Notes: a model not told the origin generated them from the sequence alone. Positions 25,701 through 35,399 are shown, numbered from the stretch's first letter. The stretch: DNA of 64,000 nt from Castor canadensis (GCF_047511655.1 NC_133403.1:14381014-14445013); one strand, 5' to 3'. Numbers and translations: made by a program.

Positions 25701-26596
25701 ACCACAGACCTCCTGATTATCAACTCTCCCTCTAGTGTCATTTCACACTGTCCACTGACGGCCTGAGAGCCATCAGCCTTGAAGGATGATGCCATCTCCT
25801 GGATCCCTTTAGACTTTTGGCCCACACCTTCTTAGTTGTACTAGGGGCTCTTACTCCCTTGAGTGCTGGAGATCAAGGTGGATGTCTATCATTGCTGGGT
25901 ACCCAGCTTCCAAATACTCTTCCTATTTAAAGGGAATTCAAAGATAGGAATTCAAAGATAGGCTACTGGTTCAGTAGCTAGAGCAGGGCACAGAGGTAGG
26001 TGGTCTCCTCGACCTCCTTGATGTTGCTGGAGGACTGTTGCCAAGGCTCAGCCCGTATCAGCCATTCTTGAGGGACATGGGGTGCAGGGGTTGCATCTGC
26101 AACCAAGTCAAGGGCCCAGCAGCAATGGCAGGTATCCAGCAGTGACGATGCCCATGGCATGGCCTTCTTAGACTTAGACTGAGGTGTATTCCTGCTGTGT
26201 CTACCTCCTTCTTAGGGTTTTTCTGTTGCTTGTGATCAATGGTCAATGTCCTTGATTGGCCCAGACGTCTGACAATGACTGCAATTTCTTCCTCACTATG
26301 CCCTGGTCTTTCTGGAAGCAACAATCCTGATGCACAACGGGTATGGAAGCAAACACATCATAGTATGCCTACTACTAAAACTACTTCATTAATGCCTGCA
26401 GACTCGACCTGAGCCTACCTCAGTGAGGGTGGAATCACACCTTGGAAAAAGAAAGAAACACCCTAAAAGTAAGAATAACTGTGCTTACAGTCAAAGGCAA
26501 CAGATTTTAGTGTTGGTCTTTCCTACCTCGGGAGAGGATTTTGGCAATGGACTGAGCTAGGGATGGTTTCTCTGCAACCATGAGTACAGTCTTCAT
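10295..26596 (-). CDS. TOP3B: TOP3B, DNA/RNA topoisomerase III beta (gene-level CDS, 17 coding exons)
   Basis: Type IA topoisomerase that passes single strands through a transient 5'-phosphotyrosine break. In animals it works with TDRD3 on negatively supercoiled DNA and on RNA, in nucleus and cytoplasm. Joined exons give 862 codons plus stop, the human length, with all phases matching and GT-AG at every intron. Visible parts: TOPRIM domain (about 1-150) with E9 in VAEKPS and the acidic triad D117, D119, E121 in LDCDKEGE; catalytic tyrosine Y336 in GYISYPRTE; a C-terminal region (about 620-820) with repeated CxxC pairs typical of zinc-ribbon topoisomerase tails; and an Arg/Gly-rich tail ([16 protein letters not shown]) expected to bind RNA. 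The ATG at 26596 has A at -3. CDS exons: 26527-26596, 25242-25373, 23360-23466, 22450-22524, 20858-21054, 20226-20382, 19360-19473, 17797-17887, 16415-16569, 16196-16301, 15385-15531, 15120-15293, 13506-13634, 12768-12917, 12324-12424, 11668-11869, 10295-10776. No frameshift or premature stop. Confidence 0.97.
10777..12323 (-). other. TOP3B: TOP3B introns between the last three exons
   Basis: Two introns, 10777-11667 and 11870-12323, flank the exon at 11668-11869. They hold unique sequence plus a degenerate MIR near 12210-12290; no other feature is supported. Confidence 0.85.
11668..11869 (-). CDS. TOP3B: TOP3B coding exon 16
   Basis: Residues 636-703. Bounded by accatag|GCC and AAAG|GTGAGT. 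Holds HCSHC and LCPYC cysteine pairs of the zinc-ribbon region. Confidence 0.96.
12324..12424 (-). CDS. TOP3B: TOP3B coding exon 15
   Basis: Residues 602-635, including the first CxxC pair (RCGKC). Donor CAG|GTAAGT is consensus. Confidence 0.96.
12768..12917 (-). CDS. TOP3B: TOP3B coding exon 14
   Basis: Residues 552-602, near the end of the type IA core ([13 protein letters not shown] ... [10 protein letters not shown]). Donor GTAAGC. Confidence 0.96.
13267..13342 (-). repeat. ID-like SINE monomer in TOP3B intron, antisense
   Basis: ttttggtagtattgggcatg then aaccactaagctacacccc, a diverged tRNA-like unit. Confidence 0.6.
13506..13634 (-). CDS. TOP3B: TOP3B coding exon 13
   Basis: Residues 509-552. 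Carries the conserved type IA stretch [19 protein letters not shown] and [10 protein letters not shown]. Donor GTGAGT. Confidence 0.96.
13635..15119 (-). other. TOP3B: TOP3B intron (1485 bp)
   Basis: Unique intronic sequence with a MIR fragment at about 13840-13925 (aggggttaagggactctgct ... aaggtcacag). Nothing else supported. Confidence 0.85.
15120..15293 (-). CDS. TOP3B: TOP3B coding exon 12
   Basis: Residues 451-509, ending in [16 protein letters not shown], the conserved helix before the GTDAS segment. Donor GTGGGT. Confidence 0.96.
15385..15531 (-). CDS. TOP3B: TOP3B coding exon 11
   Basis: Residues 402-451 ([17 protein letters not shown] ... SGKTVISPG). Separated from the next exon by a 91-bp intron. 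Confidence 0.96.
16196..16301 (-). CDS. TOP3B: TOP3B coding exon 10
   Basis: Residues 367-402, with the conserved [11 protein letters not shown] active-site-proximal motif of type IA enzymes. Confidence 0.96.
16415..16569 (-). CDS. TOP3B: TOP3B coding exon 9, catalytic tyrosine
   Basis: Residues 315-366. [15 protein letters not shown] places the strand-breaking tyrosine at Y336, as in human. A short intron (113 bp) follows. Confidence 0.97.
16570..17796 (-). other. TOP3B: TOP3B intron (1227 bp)
   Basis: Intronic sequence with a well-preserved antisense MIR at about 17285-17405 (tgaggaaactgaggctcagg). No other feature seen. Confidence 0.85.
17797..17887 (-). CDS. TOP3B: TOP3B coding exon 8
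   Basis: Residues 285-315 ([19 protein letters not shown], then a helix reading [11 protein letters not shown]). Donor GTATGT. Confidence 0.96.
17888..19359 (-). other. TOP3B: TOP3B intron (1472 bp)
   Basis: Mostly unique sequence with a MIR-like stretch at about 18950-19045 (agctgtacgaccttggatat). No coding frame supported. Confidence 0.85.
19360..19473 (-). CDS. TOP3B: TOP3B coding exon 7
   Basis: Residues 247-284 ([19 protein letters not shown]). Acceptor tgcag|GTTAAT is strong; donor CAG|GTGCAC is weak beyond +3. Confidence 0.95.
20226..20382 (-). CDS. TOP3B: TOP3B coding exon 6
   Basis: Residues 194-246 ([20 protein letters not shown] ... [10 protein letters not shown]). The donor AAG|GTTCTT is poor after the GT, yet it is the only one that preserves LQAK-VN. 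Confidence 0.94.
20858..21054 (-). CDS. TOP3B: TOP3B coding exon 5
   Basis: Residues 129-194 ([17 protein letters not shown] ... [15 protein letters not shown]). A tandem repeat begins 12 nt upstream of its acceptor. Confidence 0.96.
21067..21120 (-). repeat. Tandem 22-bp duplication beside a TOP3B acceptor
   Basis: Two perfect copies of a 22-bp unit (21067-21088 and 21089-21110; cagcccagttgtgattgact plus cc) and a partial third copy. It covers the usual branch-point window of the exon starting at 21054. Confidence 0.85.
21121..22449 (-). other. TOP3B: TOP3B intron remainder
   Basis: Long pyrimidine-rich block on the plus strand (21130-21360), then unique sequence. No repeat family or coding exon recognised; open frames here lack splice context. 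Confidence 0.75.
22450..22524 (-). CDS. TOP3B: TOP3B coding exon 4, TOPRIM acidic triad
   Basis: Residues 104-128. [15 protein letters not shown] gives D117, D119, E121, the metal-binding TOPRIM triad. Both junctions are codon-clean (phase 0). Confidence 0.97.
22730..22910 (-). repeat. SINE dimer in TOP3B intron, antisense
   Basis: ggcagtactagggtttgaac through the B1-like half, truncated near cctaagtag. Confidence 0.75.
23070..23190 (-). repeat. L1 3' end fragment
   Basis: tgacattttcatacatgcat then aatgtactttgatcatattc and a pyrimidine-rich block, matching the 3' ends of the other minus-strand L1s near 42.0 and 45.5 kb. Confidence 0.6.
23360..23466 (-). CDS. TOP3B: TOP3B coding exon 3
   Basis: Residues 68-103 ([18 protein letters not shown] ... 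[11 protein letters not shown]). Acceptor tttgtag|GAAAG; donor CAG|GTATGT. Its 5' part has a degenerate copy at 24968-25083. Counting the non-coding first exon, this is transcript exon 4. Confidence 0.97.
24968..25083 (-). pseudogene. Dead partial copy of a TOP3B exon with its acceptor region
   Basis: 116 bp matching 23431-23547 over its whole length: the first 36 or so bases of the 107-nt exon plus about 80 bp of upstream intron (shared blocks cttgtcccacttgt, caaaccaca, tcacacttca). The copy lies about 1.5 kb upstream, in the same intron. Its acceptor AG has become TG, and one Asn codon of KYNKWDK is deleted, leaving KYKWDKV. Homology stops at ctgcag, so there is no donor. It should not be spliced in. 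Confidence 0.85.
25242..25373 (-). CDS. TOP3B: TOP3B coding exon 2
   Basis: Residues 24-68 ([19 protein letters not shown] ... [11 protein letters not shown]), part of the TOPRIM fold. Acceptor tactcag|GCAAC; donor CTGG|GTGAGA. Confidence 0.97.
25374..26526 (-). other. TOP3B: TOP3B intron (1153 bp)
   Basis: Unique intronic sequence with a short perfect tandem duplication (ggaattcaaagata twice, about 25931-25961). No further feature supported. Confidence 0.85.
26527..26596 (-). CDS. TOP3B: TOP3B coding exon 1 (start codon)
   Basis: Residues 1-24 ([19 protein letters not shown]), with E9 of the TOPRIM active site. The exon continues as 5' UTR to an acceptor (ccctttag|GAG) at 26710. The frame is open upstream, but its only upstream initiator-like codon is GTG, so the ATG at 26596 is the start. 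Confidence 0.97.
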
Positions 26597-26710
26597 CCTG
26601 GCTCCAATGTCAGGGCCCCTCAGCTCTTCACACCCAGATTCAGGACAACAGCAATGACAAAGTTCAGAAACTGCTCTTCTGTGGCTCAGTACAATTGTCA
26701 ACACTGACTC
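26597..26710 (-). other. TOP3B: TOP3B 5' UTR part of the start-codon exon
   Basis: 114 nt between the acceptor at 26710 and the ATG. No upstream ATG in the coding frame. Confidence 0.8.
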
Positions 26711-26780
26711 CTAAAGGGAAGAAAAACACTCAGAAAATAGTAATGCTTCTAACAGGCCTATTCCACTAATAAGGAAACTT

Positions 26781-26885
26781 ACCTTTTCTTTTCTTTCCTT
26801 TCTTTCTTTTTCTTTTCTTTTTTTTTTGCTGGGATTGAACCCAGGGCCTCGAGCCTATGAGGAAAATGCTATACTACTGAGCTGG
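26781..26885 (-). repeat. ID-like SINE, antisense, with CT-rich tail
   Basis: A long ttttctttcc tract, then gctgggattgaacccagggc and ctatactactgagctgg. Confidence 0.7.
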
Positions 26886-27540
26886 AAACTTTTGAACTTT
26901 TGGAAACTTTTGAAAAATAAATCAAAATATAAAAAAACCCGAGGCAAGGGAAAGAAAAGTTAGGGAAACAAGAAGACATCTGGTGTATAAACAACTGTCC
27001 ATGCCAAAGGAAGCAGAAATTTGGCTTCAGGTGGGGGAAGCTGAAATAGCCCCAGGGCAATTTGATTGATAAATCCACACCTAGGAAGATGCTGGAACCT
27101 ACAGACCTGGATTCACAGGCTGCGGCAGGGTGGATGCCTGGCTCTTCTGCCAGGGCACTCATGTCTTGGAGGGGAGAGGAACAATCACGTCCTCTCCTCC
27201 CATGCATCAGTTTTGTTTGCTCCCAGATGGAGAGTGGCACCTCCACCTTGGCTGAGCAGTGGCTGCTAAGGGACGCACTTCACAAAATGCAGATGCCCAG
27301 GCCAGACTCTCCAGTTACTACTGATTCATGATAGGGCCTAAGACCCACTAGCTCAAGAAGCTCTTCACATCTACTTTCCCACCACCTGTCATCTTTGCCA
27401 AATTGGACCCCATCATCTAAAGAAAAAAAAATCAATTTGGAATCTCTATGCCTGTGTTCCCTTGTGTGGAATGTCCTGTCAAGCATGGAGAAAGCAGTCT
27501 GACAGTTCACAGGCCCAGCTAAATGTGAACTCTGTTATTT

Positions 27541-27726
27541 TACTTATTTTTGGTGCTGGAGATAAAACCCAGGGCTTTGAGTATGCCAGGCAAATGTTCT
27601 GCCACTGAGTTACACCTCTGGCTTGAATTCTTTTTTTATTTTATTTTTTTGGTGGTACTAGAGATTGAACTCAGGGCTTTGCACAAGCTAGGCGAGCAGT
27701 CTGTCACTGAGTCACATCCCCGTCCT
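27541..27726 (-). repeat. Two ID-like SINE monomers side by side, antisense
   Basis: 27541-27623 (tggtgctggagataaaaccc) and 27629-27726 (ggtggtactagagattgaac), each with its own T-rich tail, so two separate insertions. Confidence 0.7.
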
Positions 27727-27989
27727 ATGGAAGTCTTTTTGGAAGAGCTCTTCCAGCACTCATTGACAAGATGAATTGTTTCTTCCTGTGCCTTGTGGCT
27801 CTTGGGCTAGACTTGTATCTTAGCTCATCATACGTAGCGCCATGGTCAGTTACCACTTGTTTCCTAAGAGGACATGGGAGATTACATGCCTGAATCACTG
27901 CTGGCATCTGCCATAGCTTTCTGAACCTGATATATCACTTAATATCTGCTGGATGAGAATGAACAAACAAACATCACACATGAACCCTC

Positions 27990-28089
27990 CTTTTTTTTTC
28001 CTTTTTTTCTCCCCACAGTGTTGGGTATTAAACCCAGGGCCCTGTGCATGCTAGGCAAGTCCTCTACCACTGAGCTACACCGTTAGCCC
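27990..28089 (-). repeat. ID-like SINE monomer, antisense
   Basis: T-rich tail, then tgttgggtattaaacccagg, ctaggcaagtcctctaccac and tgagctacacc. Confidence 0.7.
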
Positions 28090-28241
28090 CTCTTTCTATC
28101 TTTTCAATCCTTATATAGAATTGATATTTATAAATATAGCATTGTATGTATTTAAAAGAAAAAACAAAACCCAAAGACTTATATTGACACAACTGCGCAA
28201 CCTTGGGAAAAAGATAAAAGTTCGACTCATACCTCACATAC

Positions 28242-28283
28242 CTTGTAACTTCCACCAGCACAGGTTCCAGATCCAGCAAAGAT
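28242..28283 (-). other. Exon-like 42-nt segment, possible alternative TOP3B 5' UTR exon
   Basis: On the minus strand a pyrimidine-containing tract ends ttttacttag|ATC and, 42 nt later, TTACAAG|GTATGT forms a good donor. It sits within intron 1 of TOP3B. No transcript evidence is available here; chance occurrence is quite possible. Confidence 0.25.
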
Positions 28284-30155
28284 CTAAGTAAAAACTGCAA
28301 TCAGAAAAATACAAGAAAGTGTGAAATTTAAGTAATCTCAGTATGAAGGAAAAAACCCCCACATCCTGAAAACTCAGAAGCACATTAAAAAATATCTGTT
28401 TTCCTTTTGTGTCAACTGTTTGTTTACATTTTCACCCAGTCTTTTTCAGTTGGATTGCTGTTTTCCTATTTTTAGGAGTTACACAATAAGACAATTAGAA
28501 CCTTGTGATATGATGTCCAACAATACTCATTAAAGAAAGCTAAGCCACAGCAAAGACCCAACCCAAAGTCTGAGCATGTACCTGATGAAGGTGTGGAGGC
28601 AGCTAAATCAGAGTGGTCTCCACATGGAACAGTCTGACAATACCTCTGAAAACTACAAGTGCACATTCCCACTTCTAGGAATGAACTCAATTACTCCAGC
28701 TATTTATTGAGTACCCAACCATATGCTTGGCTCAGTCCTGGGTGCAGGAGATAAGGCACAGAGCAACACTAGATCCTGTTTTCCTGGGGGTCTGGGGCAT
28801 TCACAGGTGGGAAGGGAAGGGACAGTCAAGACTAGGAGTATCTGGGATAGGAGTTTTAGGCAGAAGGATCAGGGAAGGTAAGGCTCCGAGAGAGATGGGT
28901 GGGCACGTCAGAGGGACAGTGAGGAGGCCAATGAGGAATTGGGAGGGCTAGCCCAGGAGTGGGGGTGATCTGACCTCAAGTGTGAAAGGGACCCTGTGTG
29001 AAGAAGGGAATAACTGGGCCCTAGGGGCAAGTCGGAGTCTGGACAAAACTGGGATGGGTGGGATATGGGATGAGGGACAGAATGAATGATCCCAGACTTT
29101 TGGCTTAGAAAACTAAAGAAGCAATTCTTATGGAGAAACACCAAGGAAGCAGTCTGGGACAAGGACTCAGGAACAGTGTGTTAGTTAGTTAAGTATGACC
29201 TGCCTGCATGACAGACCAGGTAGGTGACTGTGAAGGAAGCAGCAGCAGTGAGAATGTGGGAGGATCCCAGGCTGGGGGTAGGAGAGATGAAGAGCCCTGA
29301 AAAGCAAGAGAAAGAGCACTTCAGAGGAACCACTGCCATGTCAAAAACAAGCTTAGTGATGTGGCAGCTAAGACCTGACCATGGTCAATTTGAGTGACAT
29401 CACCTGACCTTGATGGGAACCATTTGTTGAGAAACAGAGGTGATATATGAGTGGGGTAAGTTCAAGAAAGCCCAGGAAAGTAGAGGGGACAGCACACTTC
29501 TCCATTTTGCTTAAAGAAGGACATGACACTATGTTTGTCCAATGGTTCAGTAAACAAGGAAAAAGATGCAAGAGGAGGGACCTGCTGGAGTGGGTGAAGG
29601 GGTGAGAGGCCATCAGCCAAAGCAGCGGACAGGAGGAGGGCAGTGGTGTCCAGTCAGTGTGGGGGTAAGACAGGATTGTGTAGGAGGAAGTAGAGAGAGG
29701 ACAGGAGGTGGCACTGGGGTAGACTCACAGCAGGGAAGCCTGGGATTTAGTTAAGATCTTCCAGGTGAGTATGAGAGGAGAGGGCAGGGGTTGATGGTGC
29801 ATGGTCACAAGAGACCTGACTCTAAGGAGGGAAAGCAGGGAGGAGAGTGCATGGTGAAGGTCTATACCATCTGTGCTCTATAGGCTCTAAGAACTGTAGG
29901 AAGCAAGGTACTAGGGAGGGGAGTGGGAGTCAGAGGAAGCAACTGTCAAGTGAAAAGATGCTTGAGTGGGTATTACGGAGGGGCTTGGGCACTGAGTGCT
30001 GACTAGAGAAAGTGAGTGGTAGGTGCTAGTGAGACTGTCCATGTGGACAATGAGTTGCTGAGAGGCAAGACAGTGACGAGGCTGGAAAAGGCACCACTTA
30101 TGACAAAATACACCATTAGGAATTCTCTGCAGCATTATCATTCATAACAAAAGAT

Positions 30156-30240
30156 TAGAAATGAGCTGGGGTGTAGCTTTATGGTAGAGCACTTGCCTAG
30201 CATGCGTGAGACCCTGGGTTCCATCCCCAGCACTCCAAAC
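30156..30240 (+). repeat. ID element (tRNA-derived SINE)
   Basis: gctggggtgtagctttatgg, agagcacttgcctagcatgc and gggttccatccccagcac. Closer to the general rodent ID consensus than the other copies and without a left monomer. Confidence 0.8.
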
Positions 30241-32087
30241 AAAATATTAGAAATGACCTAGTATATGTCAACAGGGAACTGGTTAAATAAAAGTATCACA
30301 TATCTATAAAATTAGCAGTTTACAATGAGTACCCACAGCAGTAAAAAAGGAATAAATCTGCCCTGTAAATACTAATGTGAATCAGATTGCTACGATCACT
30401 CTTATAAGGAAAACTAGGCATTCAACCGCTATGTAGGAGCACTGCTGCCACCTGTGATCTCTGTAGATGGTGAACATGGGCACATGCCTACTTACAAAAG
30501 GAAGATGTGTCTGGGTGGAACTTAGAAGCAGTAGCCTGGAAAAGCGGGTATTAGAGTCTGAAGGTCAGGGGTGGGGAGCCTTCTGCTCACCAGTCCTTTC
30601 TGTACCTTGTACATTTGGTGCTGTGCATATATGTTGACCGATCAAAAGAACAAAGACAATGGATTTAAAAATAAAATCAAACCAGAAAACTAAGAGGGCC
30701 AGAAAGGGCATTGTTCAGAAAGGATACCAATGAATCTCCCTTCACTAAGGGGCTTTTCTGTTACTCCTCATTATGTGCAGATACAGCCCGAGGTCTGCCC
30801 TGGGCTGTTAACCCCAGCCCTTGATTTAGGACCACAGTGAAATTAAATCTTCTCCAGAATAAAACTTTTCCCATTAGTCCACTTGCTCTGACTTCCTGTC
30901 CCTCCCATCCTGAAAACTGCACCTGGGGCTACAGGTTTGTCTCCCACATGAGTTGTGTCTATTTCACTGCTGTGTCTCTCTCCAGCAGCCAGTGCAATCT
31001 GAATGTTTGTTCAATGAATGAATGATTGGAGCAACTATGACTCTGCTCTCCATTCTGAGGAAGTTTTGGTTTTATGAAAGTCAGAGGCTCATAAATGAGG
31101 TTTAAAACAGACCCAGGGATTCCCTCGTCTTCCTGTCAAAGAAGCCAGAGGCCAGAAGGGAAAACTGGCAGTGGAGGGAAATCTCTCTGTGAAGGTGTTT
31201 GTTTCCTGCCTCTTTCAAAGTAGGAAAAAGTTTTGTCCTAAAGCAGTCCCTCAGATTTTTCTCATGTCTTTGTTGCGGTAGCCAGCAGTGTGGTATAGTG
31301 AAGATATGCTTGGTACCTGGAAGTCCTGCCAGTGTCCTTGGGAGGAGGTGCTGCCACTGCAGTTCCCTATAATGGGAATGCAGGATTAGGAAAACCAGAG
31401 TTCAAGTGGTAGCACTTGGACCTGAAGCTGGATCTGTTTGCTCTAGAACCTGAACCTTTATCCTGTCTGCCTCTATGAGAATCCTGAATGGAACAGCAGC
31501 CCTGTTTCACTTATCACTAAACCTGATAGAGATTCTACTTATTAGGTTCTTGTCTTACAGCTCTTGGAACAAAAAAATTAAGTTTCGGGAGAGCAGGGTT
31601 TTGCCTGGTTCATTCTAGTGGTAAGTAGTAGATGGTGAACAAACAATGATTAAATAAATGCCTGGATATATAAAAGTTATTTTCCCTGTATATAATAAAA
31701 TGCTTTTAGAGCTCTAAAATTTAAAAACTGACTGTAAGTCCACAAGTATACTGCAAACACTGTGCTTTTCAATGTTCTTTTCCCCATGGTGTTAAAGTTC
31801 TGGGAATTTTACATCTCCACTACTCCCTTTCACACCTAAGATCGGAGGTTTTTCAACAAATAACTATCAGATTGACAAATCTCTTCAGAGAGAAACATTT
31901 TGCCTTAGTGTCTTAAAGGGTTTACCTCATTTATCCAGGAAAAGGGATAAAATTTGGCAGTACCCACAAAAGCATGTGACACATCCCAATTTCAGACTGC
32001 TTATCCACCTGTCAGACTGTACAACTGCTATTTATGCTGGATATGCACCTGCCTTAGGTAGCTTTAATTCTAAAGAAATCAAGTTCT

Positions 32088-32413
32088 AGCCAGGTATAGT
32101 GGCTTACGCCTGCAATCCCAGCTACTTGGGAAACAGAGATCAGGAAGACTGCAGTTTGAGGTCAGCCCAGGCGAAAAGTTAGTGAGATCCCCATTTCAAC
32201 CAACAGCTGGGTGTAGTGGTACACCTGTCATACTAGCTACATGGTTAGCACAAACAGGAGGCTCAAGGTCCAGGCCAACCCAGAGAAAAAAATTAAGATG
32301 CTATCCCAAAAGAGAAAGGAAACAGGGCTGGTGGTGTGGCTCAAGTGGTAGAACACCTGTCTCACAAGTGTGAGGCCCTGAGTTCAATACTCTGTGCAAA
32401 AAAAAAAAAAAAG
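32088..32413 (+). repeat. SINE, long dimer form with poly(A)
   Basis: Sense B1-like half (caggtatagtggcttacgcc), a middle B1-like duplication, then ggctggtggtgtggctcaag and an A-tail. Confidence 0.8.
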
Positions 32414-32509
32414 TTTTAGTTCAACATTTTATATTTCAGTACTGCATGAGGACTCTGTAATGTTCTGAGTATCACTGTTTTATTGAGGGGGGAAGTCTCT
32501 TCCTAGTGC

Positions 32510-32632
32510 TGGGAATTGTGGGGCACATTTGTAGTCCCAGTACTCAGGAGGCTGAGGCAAGAGGAGCATGAGTTCAGGGCCAGCCTGGGCTACTGCATAG
32601 TGAGAGCCTGTTTCAAACAAACAAACATCCTT
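32510..32632 (+). repeat. B1/7SL-like SINE monomer
   Basis: gcacatttgtagtcccagta, ctcaggaggctgaggcaaga and gccagcctgggctac, then (aaac)n. No tRNA-like half. Confidence 0.75.
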
Positions 32633-32954
32633 TCCTTTAAGAATATGGAATCCTGGAAAAGGGGCCTTGGTGGTCATCTGGTCCAACTATCACAAGGAAG
32701 ACAAGGAAGTCTCAGAGAAAATGATTTACCAAACATTACCTATGAAGTTTGTTACGGTGGGTCAAAACTCATGCTTTCTTACTTTCAGCCCAGTACACAT
32801 TTCTTTACCTGCACCAGGTTCTATTTCTTAAGAGATTTCTGCAGTCTTAACTGTGATTAATTTTCTGTGATTATCTTCAGTGATTCCTATTTTTCTATTA
32901 ACTCACATCTCCCATTTCAAAATGGAAACCAATGAGTAAACCTGAATGTAATGG

Positions 32955-33065
32955 ATCACTTATACATGCATGCTTGTACTTTGATCATACTCACCTCCTC
33001 TATTACTCCTACCTCCCCTTTTCCCTTCCACTCCCTACTAATCCCCCCTTTTACTTTCATGACCT
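32955..33065 (-). repeat. L1 3' end fragment
   Basis: catgcttgtactttgatcat followed by a C/T-rich block, the same 3' terminal signature as at 23.1, 42.0 and 45.5 kb. Confidence 0.5.
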
Positions 33066-33179
33066 TAGTTGTTTTGTTTCCCCTAGCTTTCACAAATGAC
33101 ACTATCTTCACATTGTTGACTTATGAGCATTACTATCCACTTAATTTTTTGCATTTAAAAAGCTTTAATATATAGGCTC

Positions 33180-33476
33180 TTTTTTTTTTTTTGTGAGAAC
33201 AGAGTTTGAACTCTGTGCTTGCAAAGCAGGCATTCTATAGCTTGAGCCACACCTCAAGTCCATTTTACTCTGGTTATTCGGAGTTGGAGTCTTCCGAACT
33301 ATTTCCCTGGACTGTGTCTTGAAATTCAGTCCTTCTGATCTCAGCCTCTCATCTCCAAAATAGGAGATGGGGGTTTCAAGAATGATTTGCTCTAGCTGGC
33401 CTCAAACCTTGATTTCCCCGGGATCTAATCCTCCCAAGTAGCTAGGATTACAGACATGAGCCAACAATGCCCAGCA
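33180..33476 (-). repeat. Diverged SINE dimer, antisense
   Basis: T-tail, agagtttgaactctgtgctt, then an internally repeated B1-like half ending agctaggattacagacatga. Confidence 0.65.
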
Positions 33477-33934
33477 ATATACAGGCTCTTTATAGGAACC
33501 TACATGTTACATCAAGTCCTATCTTGTTGCCAGGAAAACATCTGAGACTGCAGTTTGTTCTATTCCAGGCAGATAAGCAAGTGCTAACCAGGTGCCAAAA
33601 ACACCCAAGTTGGAACTGTAATTAGGAAGAATGAAGGTGAGTTAAAAATGGAGTAGCAGAGTAGCCTGAGTAGCATACGGTCAACTCTCACTCCCAAACC
33701 CAGTCGAAACAACCTTTGAGAGACATTATAAATATAGAGATTTCCTTTCATGTCAGTGTCTTAGGAGCAGTGGATTTAGTGTTCAGGGGAGGCCTAGAGA
33801 GTGTCTGAACAGCATTGAGAATCCTAGGATTTCTCACTTCAGTAACTTTACCAAATGCCCACAGAATCAGGAAAACAATCGCCAGTTCTTGAGCTCCTCC
33901 TCGGTGTTAGGCAGGCTATTGCCACAAATACTGC

Positions 33935-34060
33935 TTTATTCAATCTACTAACAGCTCTAGAAAGCAGGTGTAATTTTTTTTTAAACCATGAGTAAACTGA
34001 GGCTCAGAATAATTCAGACTATTGACAGGTGACCTTGGTAAAGGAATCCCAGTGCTCACT
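33935..34060 (-). repeat. MIR fragment
   Basis: ttattcaatctactaacagc then aaccatgagtaaactgaggc and tcagaataattcag, an antisense MIR. Confidence 0.5.
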
Positions 34061-34199
34061 GGACATCAAGCCTAGTTGGGCTGGCCTCTCCCAGTCCTGT
34101 TTTCAGGTGACAGGGAAGAAAAGACCATCATCTTCCCTTTCACTTCTGCTAGAAGTTACTGTACCTTAATTCCAGATAATTTGCTCACAAGTTTTCTCC

Positions 34200-34860
34200 C
34201 TAATCTACAGAGCACAAATCTGAGAACCGGGATGTCCTCAAGACGGAGCCCAGGAGGCGTGGGTGGAACCTGACTGGCGATGACAGTGCTGACCTGGACT
34301 TCAGACAGCTGTCCAGCCTTCCCTACCTGTGAGACTGGGAAAACAGACCTCACCTCAACGAGCCGTGGGAGGGTCCGATGAAGAAGAGTCTTAACAGCAG
34401 TGCATGCTCCCTCCAGACACGGGCCAAGAGTCGGCCTACCACCACCTCCCCGAGTTCCCGCAGCAAGCTCGGCGGAGAGGGTCACGCTGGCTGCGAGGTG
34501 GTAGGGACGCAGAGCCACCCCGGACTCTTCCCCAAGTCCGCACCCCGACCTGGGTCTGCACCCCGCTACTATTTGGGAAACACGCCTGGAGAAGGACCCG
34601 CGCTTTCCGCGTCCACGGGAAAGCCCACAGCCCCACCGAGGCTCCCGATCCCGCCTTGGCTCGGGGCGGCCTCCTGCAGCCCCTACTTCCGGTCCGGCCG
34701 CTTCTGGTGTCCCGCGGCTGGCGTGCTAGCGTTTGCCTTCCGATACCCGCAGGTTCGTGCCCGCGAGTTCCGAGGTTGCTGTGTTCCGGGAGCAGAGGCT
34801 GGGGCAGGCTCCAGTTCTTGGGATCTGCAGGGTTACCACCTCCTCATCCCTCGGCTTGCT
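34200..34860 (-). promoter_or_regulatory. TOP3B: TOP3B CpG-island promoter and non-coding exon 1
   Basis: CpG-dense island 7.6 kb upstream of the start-codon exon. Two minus-strand donors could end exon 1: CTCACAG|GTAGGG at 34327 and CGTTGAG|GTGAGG at 34354. An ETS/GABP site (CCGGAAGT on the minus strand) lies at 34685-34692, typical of TATA-less housekeeping promoters. No TATA box is seen, so the start site (probably 34450-34700) is approximate. Plus-strand open frames in this block are GC-driven shadows. Confidence 0.75.
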
Positions 34861-35399
34861 ATCTTAGGGGACCCCAAGACTTCACCCTAGCCTTTCCCTT
34901 TTACAGTCCGTATGGGCTCCCCAAACCCTCCACCTACAAACCCTTCACCTACATTCTTCCATAGGCTGGGTAGATGAGGAGATAGGCAAATCATATTATT
35001 TTAAATGAATATTAAAAGGGTCACACTCAGATATTAAAAACAGTTAAAGGAAAAAAAAAAAGGGGGGGGGAGCAGGAAGCTCCTCTCCCATCACCTTCTC
35101 CTTTTAGATGTTAAGTTACAAAAATAGAGAGATTTGCTTTCCCCTTTGGGATGTAAAAAAAAAAAGCTGCAAGTCTCCTTAAATGGGTAGAGAGACAAGA
35201 AAATGAAAGATGTGTGGCAAAGGGAAATTCTAAAATTTATCTGATGTTCTTGTATTTTGGGGTAAGTCTAGATCACATCTCCATGTTTTTAAATAATAAG
35301 CAGCCCACATCTTGAGCACCCAGATGCATTGTGTAATGATTAGGGATTGCTAGTAGACGTGACCACGTGTGGTTAGAACCATCGTTTTTGCGTCTTTTT

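Larger units (their letters stand above)
26711..34320 (-). other. TOP3B: TOP3B first intron (about 7.6 kb)
   Basis: Joins the CpG-island exon to the start-codon exon. Holds SINE monomers at 26781-28090, an ID element at 30156, a SINE dimer at 32088, a B1-like copy at 32510, an L1 3' end at about 32955 and another SINE at 33180. 28300-30150 and 30250-32080 look unique. A 42-nt exon-like island is listed at 28242. Confidence 0.75.

Noticed and set aside
26597-26704. Possible 36-residue N-terminal extension of TOP3B in the open upstream frame
   Set aside because: The only upstream initiator-like codon is GTG, not ATG; the ATG at 26596 has a good context and matches the human start.
30156-30240. 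A tRNA gene
   Set aside because: It is an ID SINE: A/B-box-like sequence but no cloverleaf pairing at the 3' end and an A-rich tail.
34378-34964. Plus-strand open frames of 170 and 186 residues in the TOP3B CpG island
   Set aside because: Overlapping frames of low complexity in a CpG island; no homology or splice structure.
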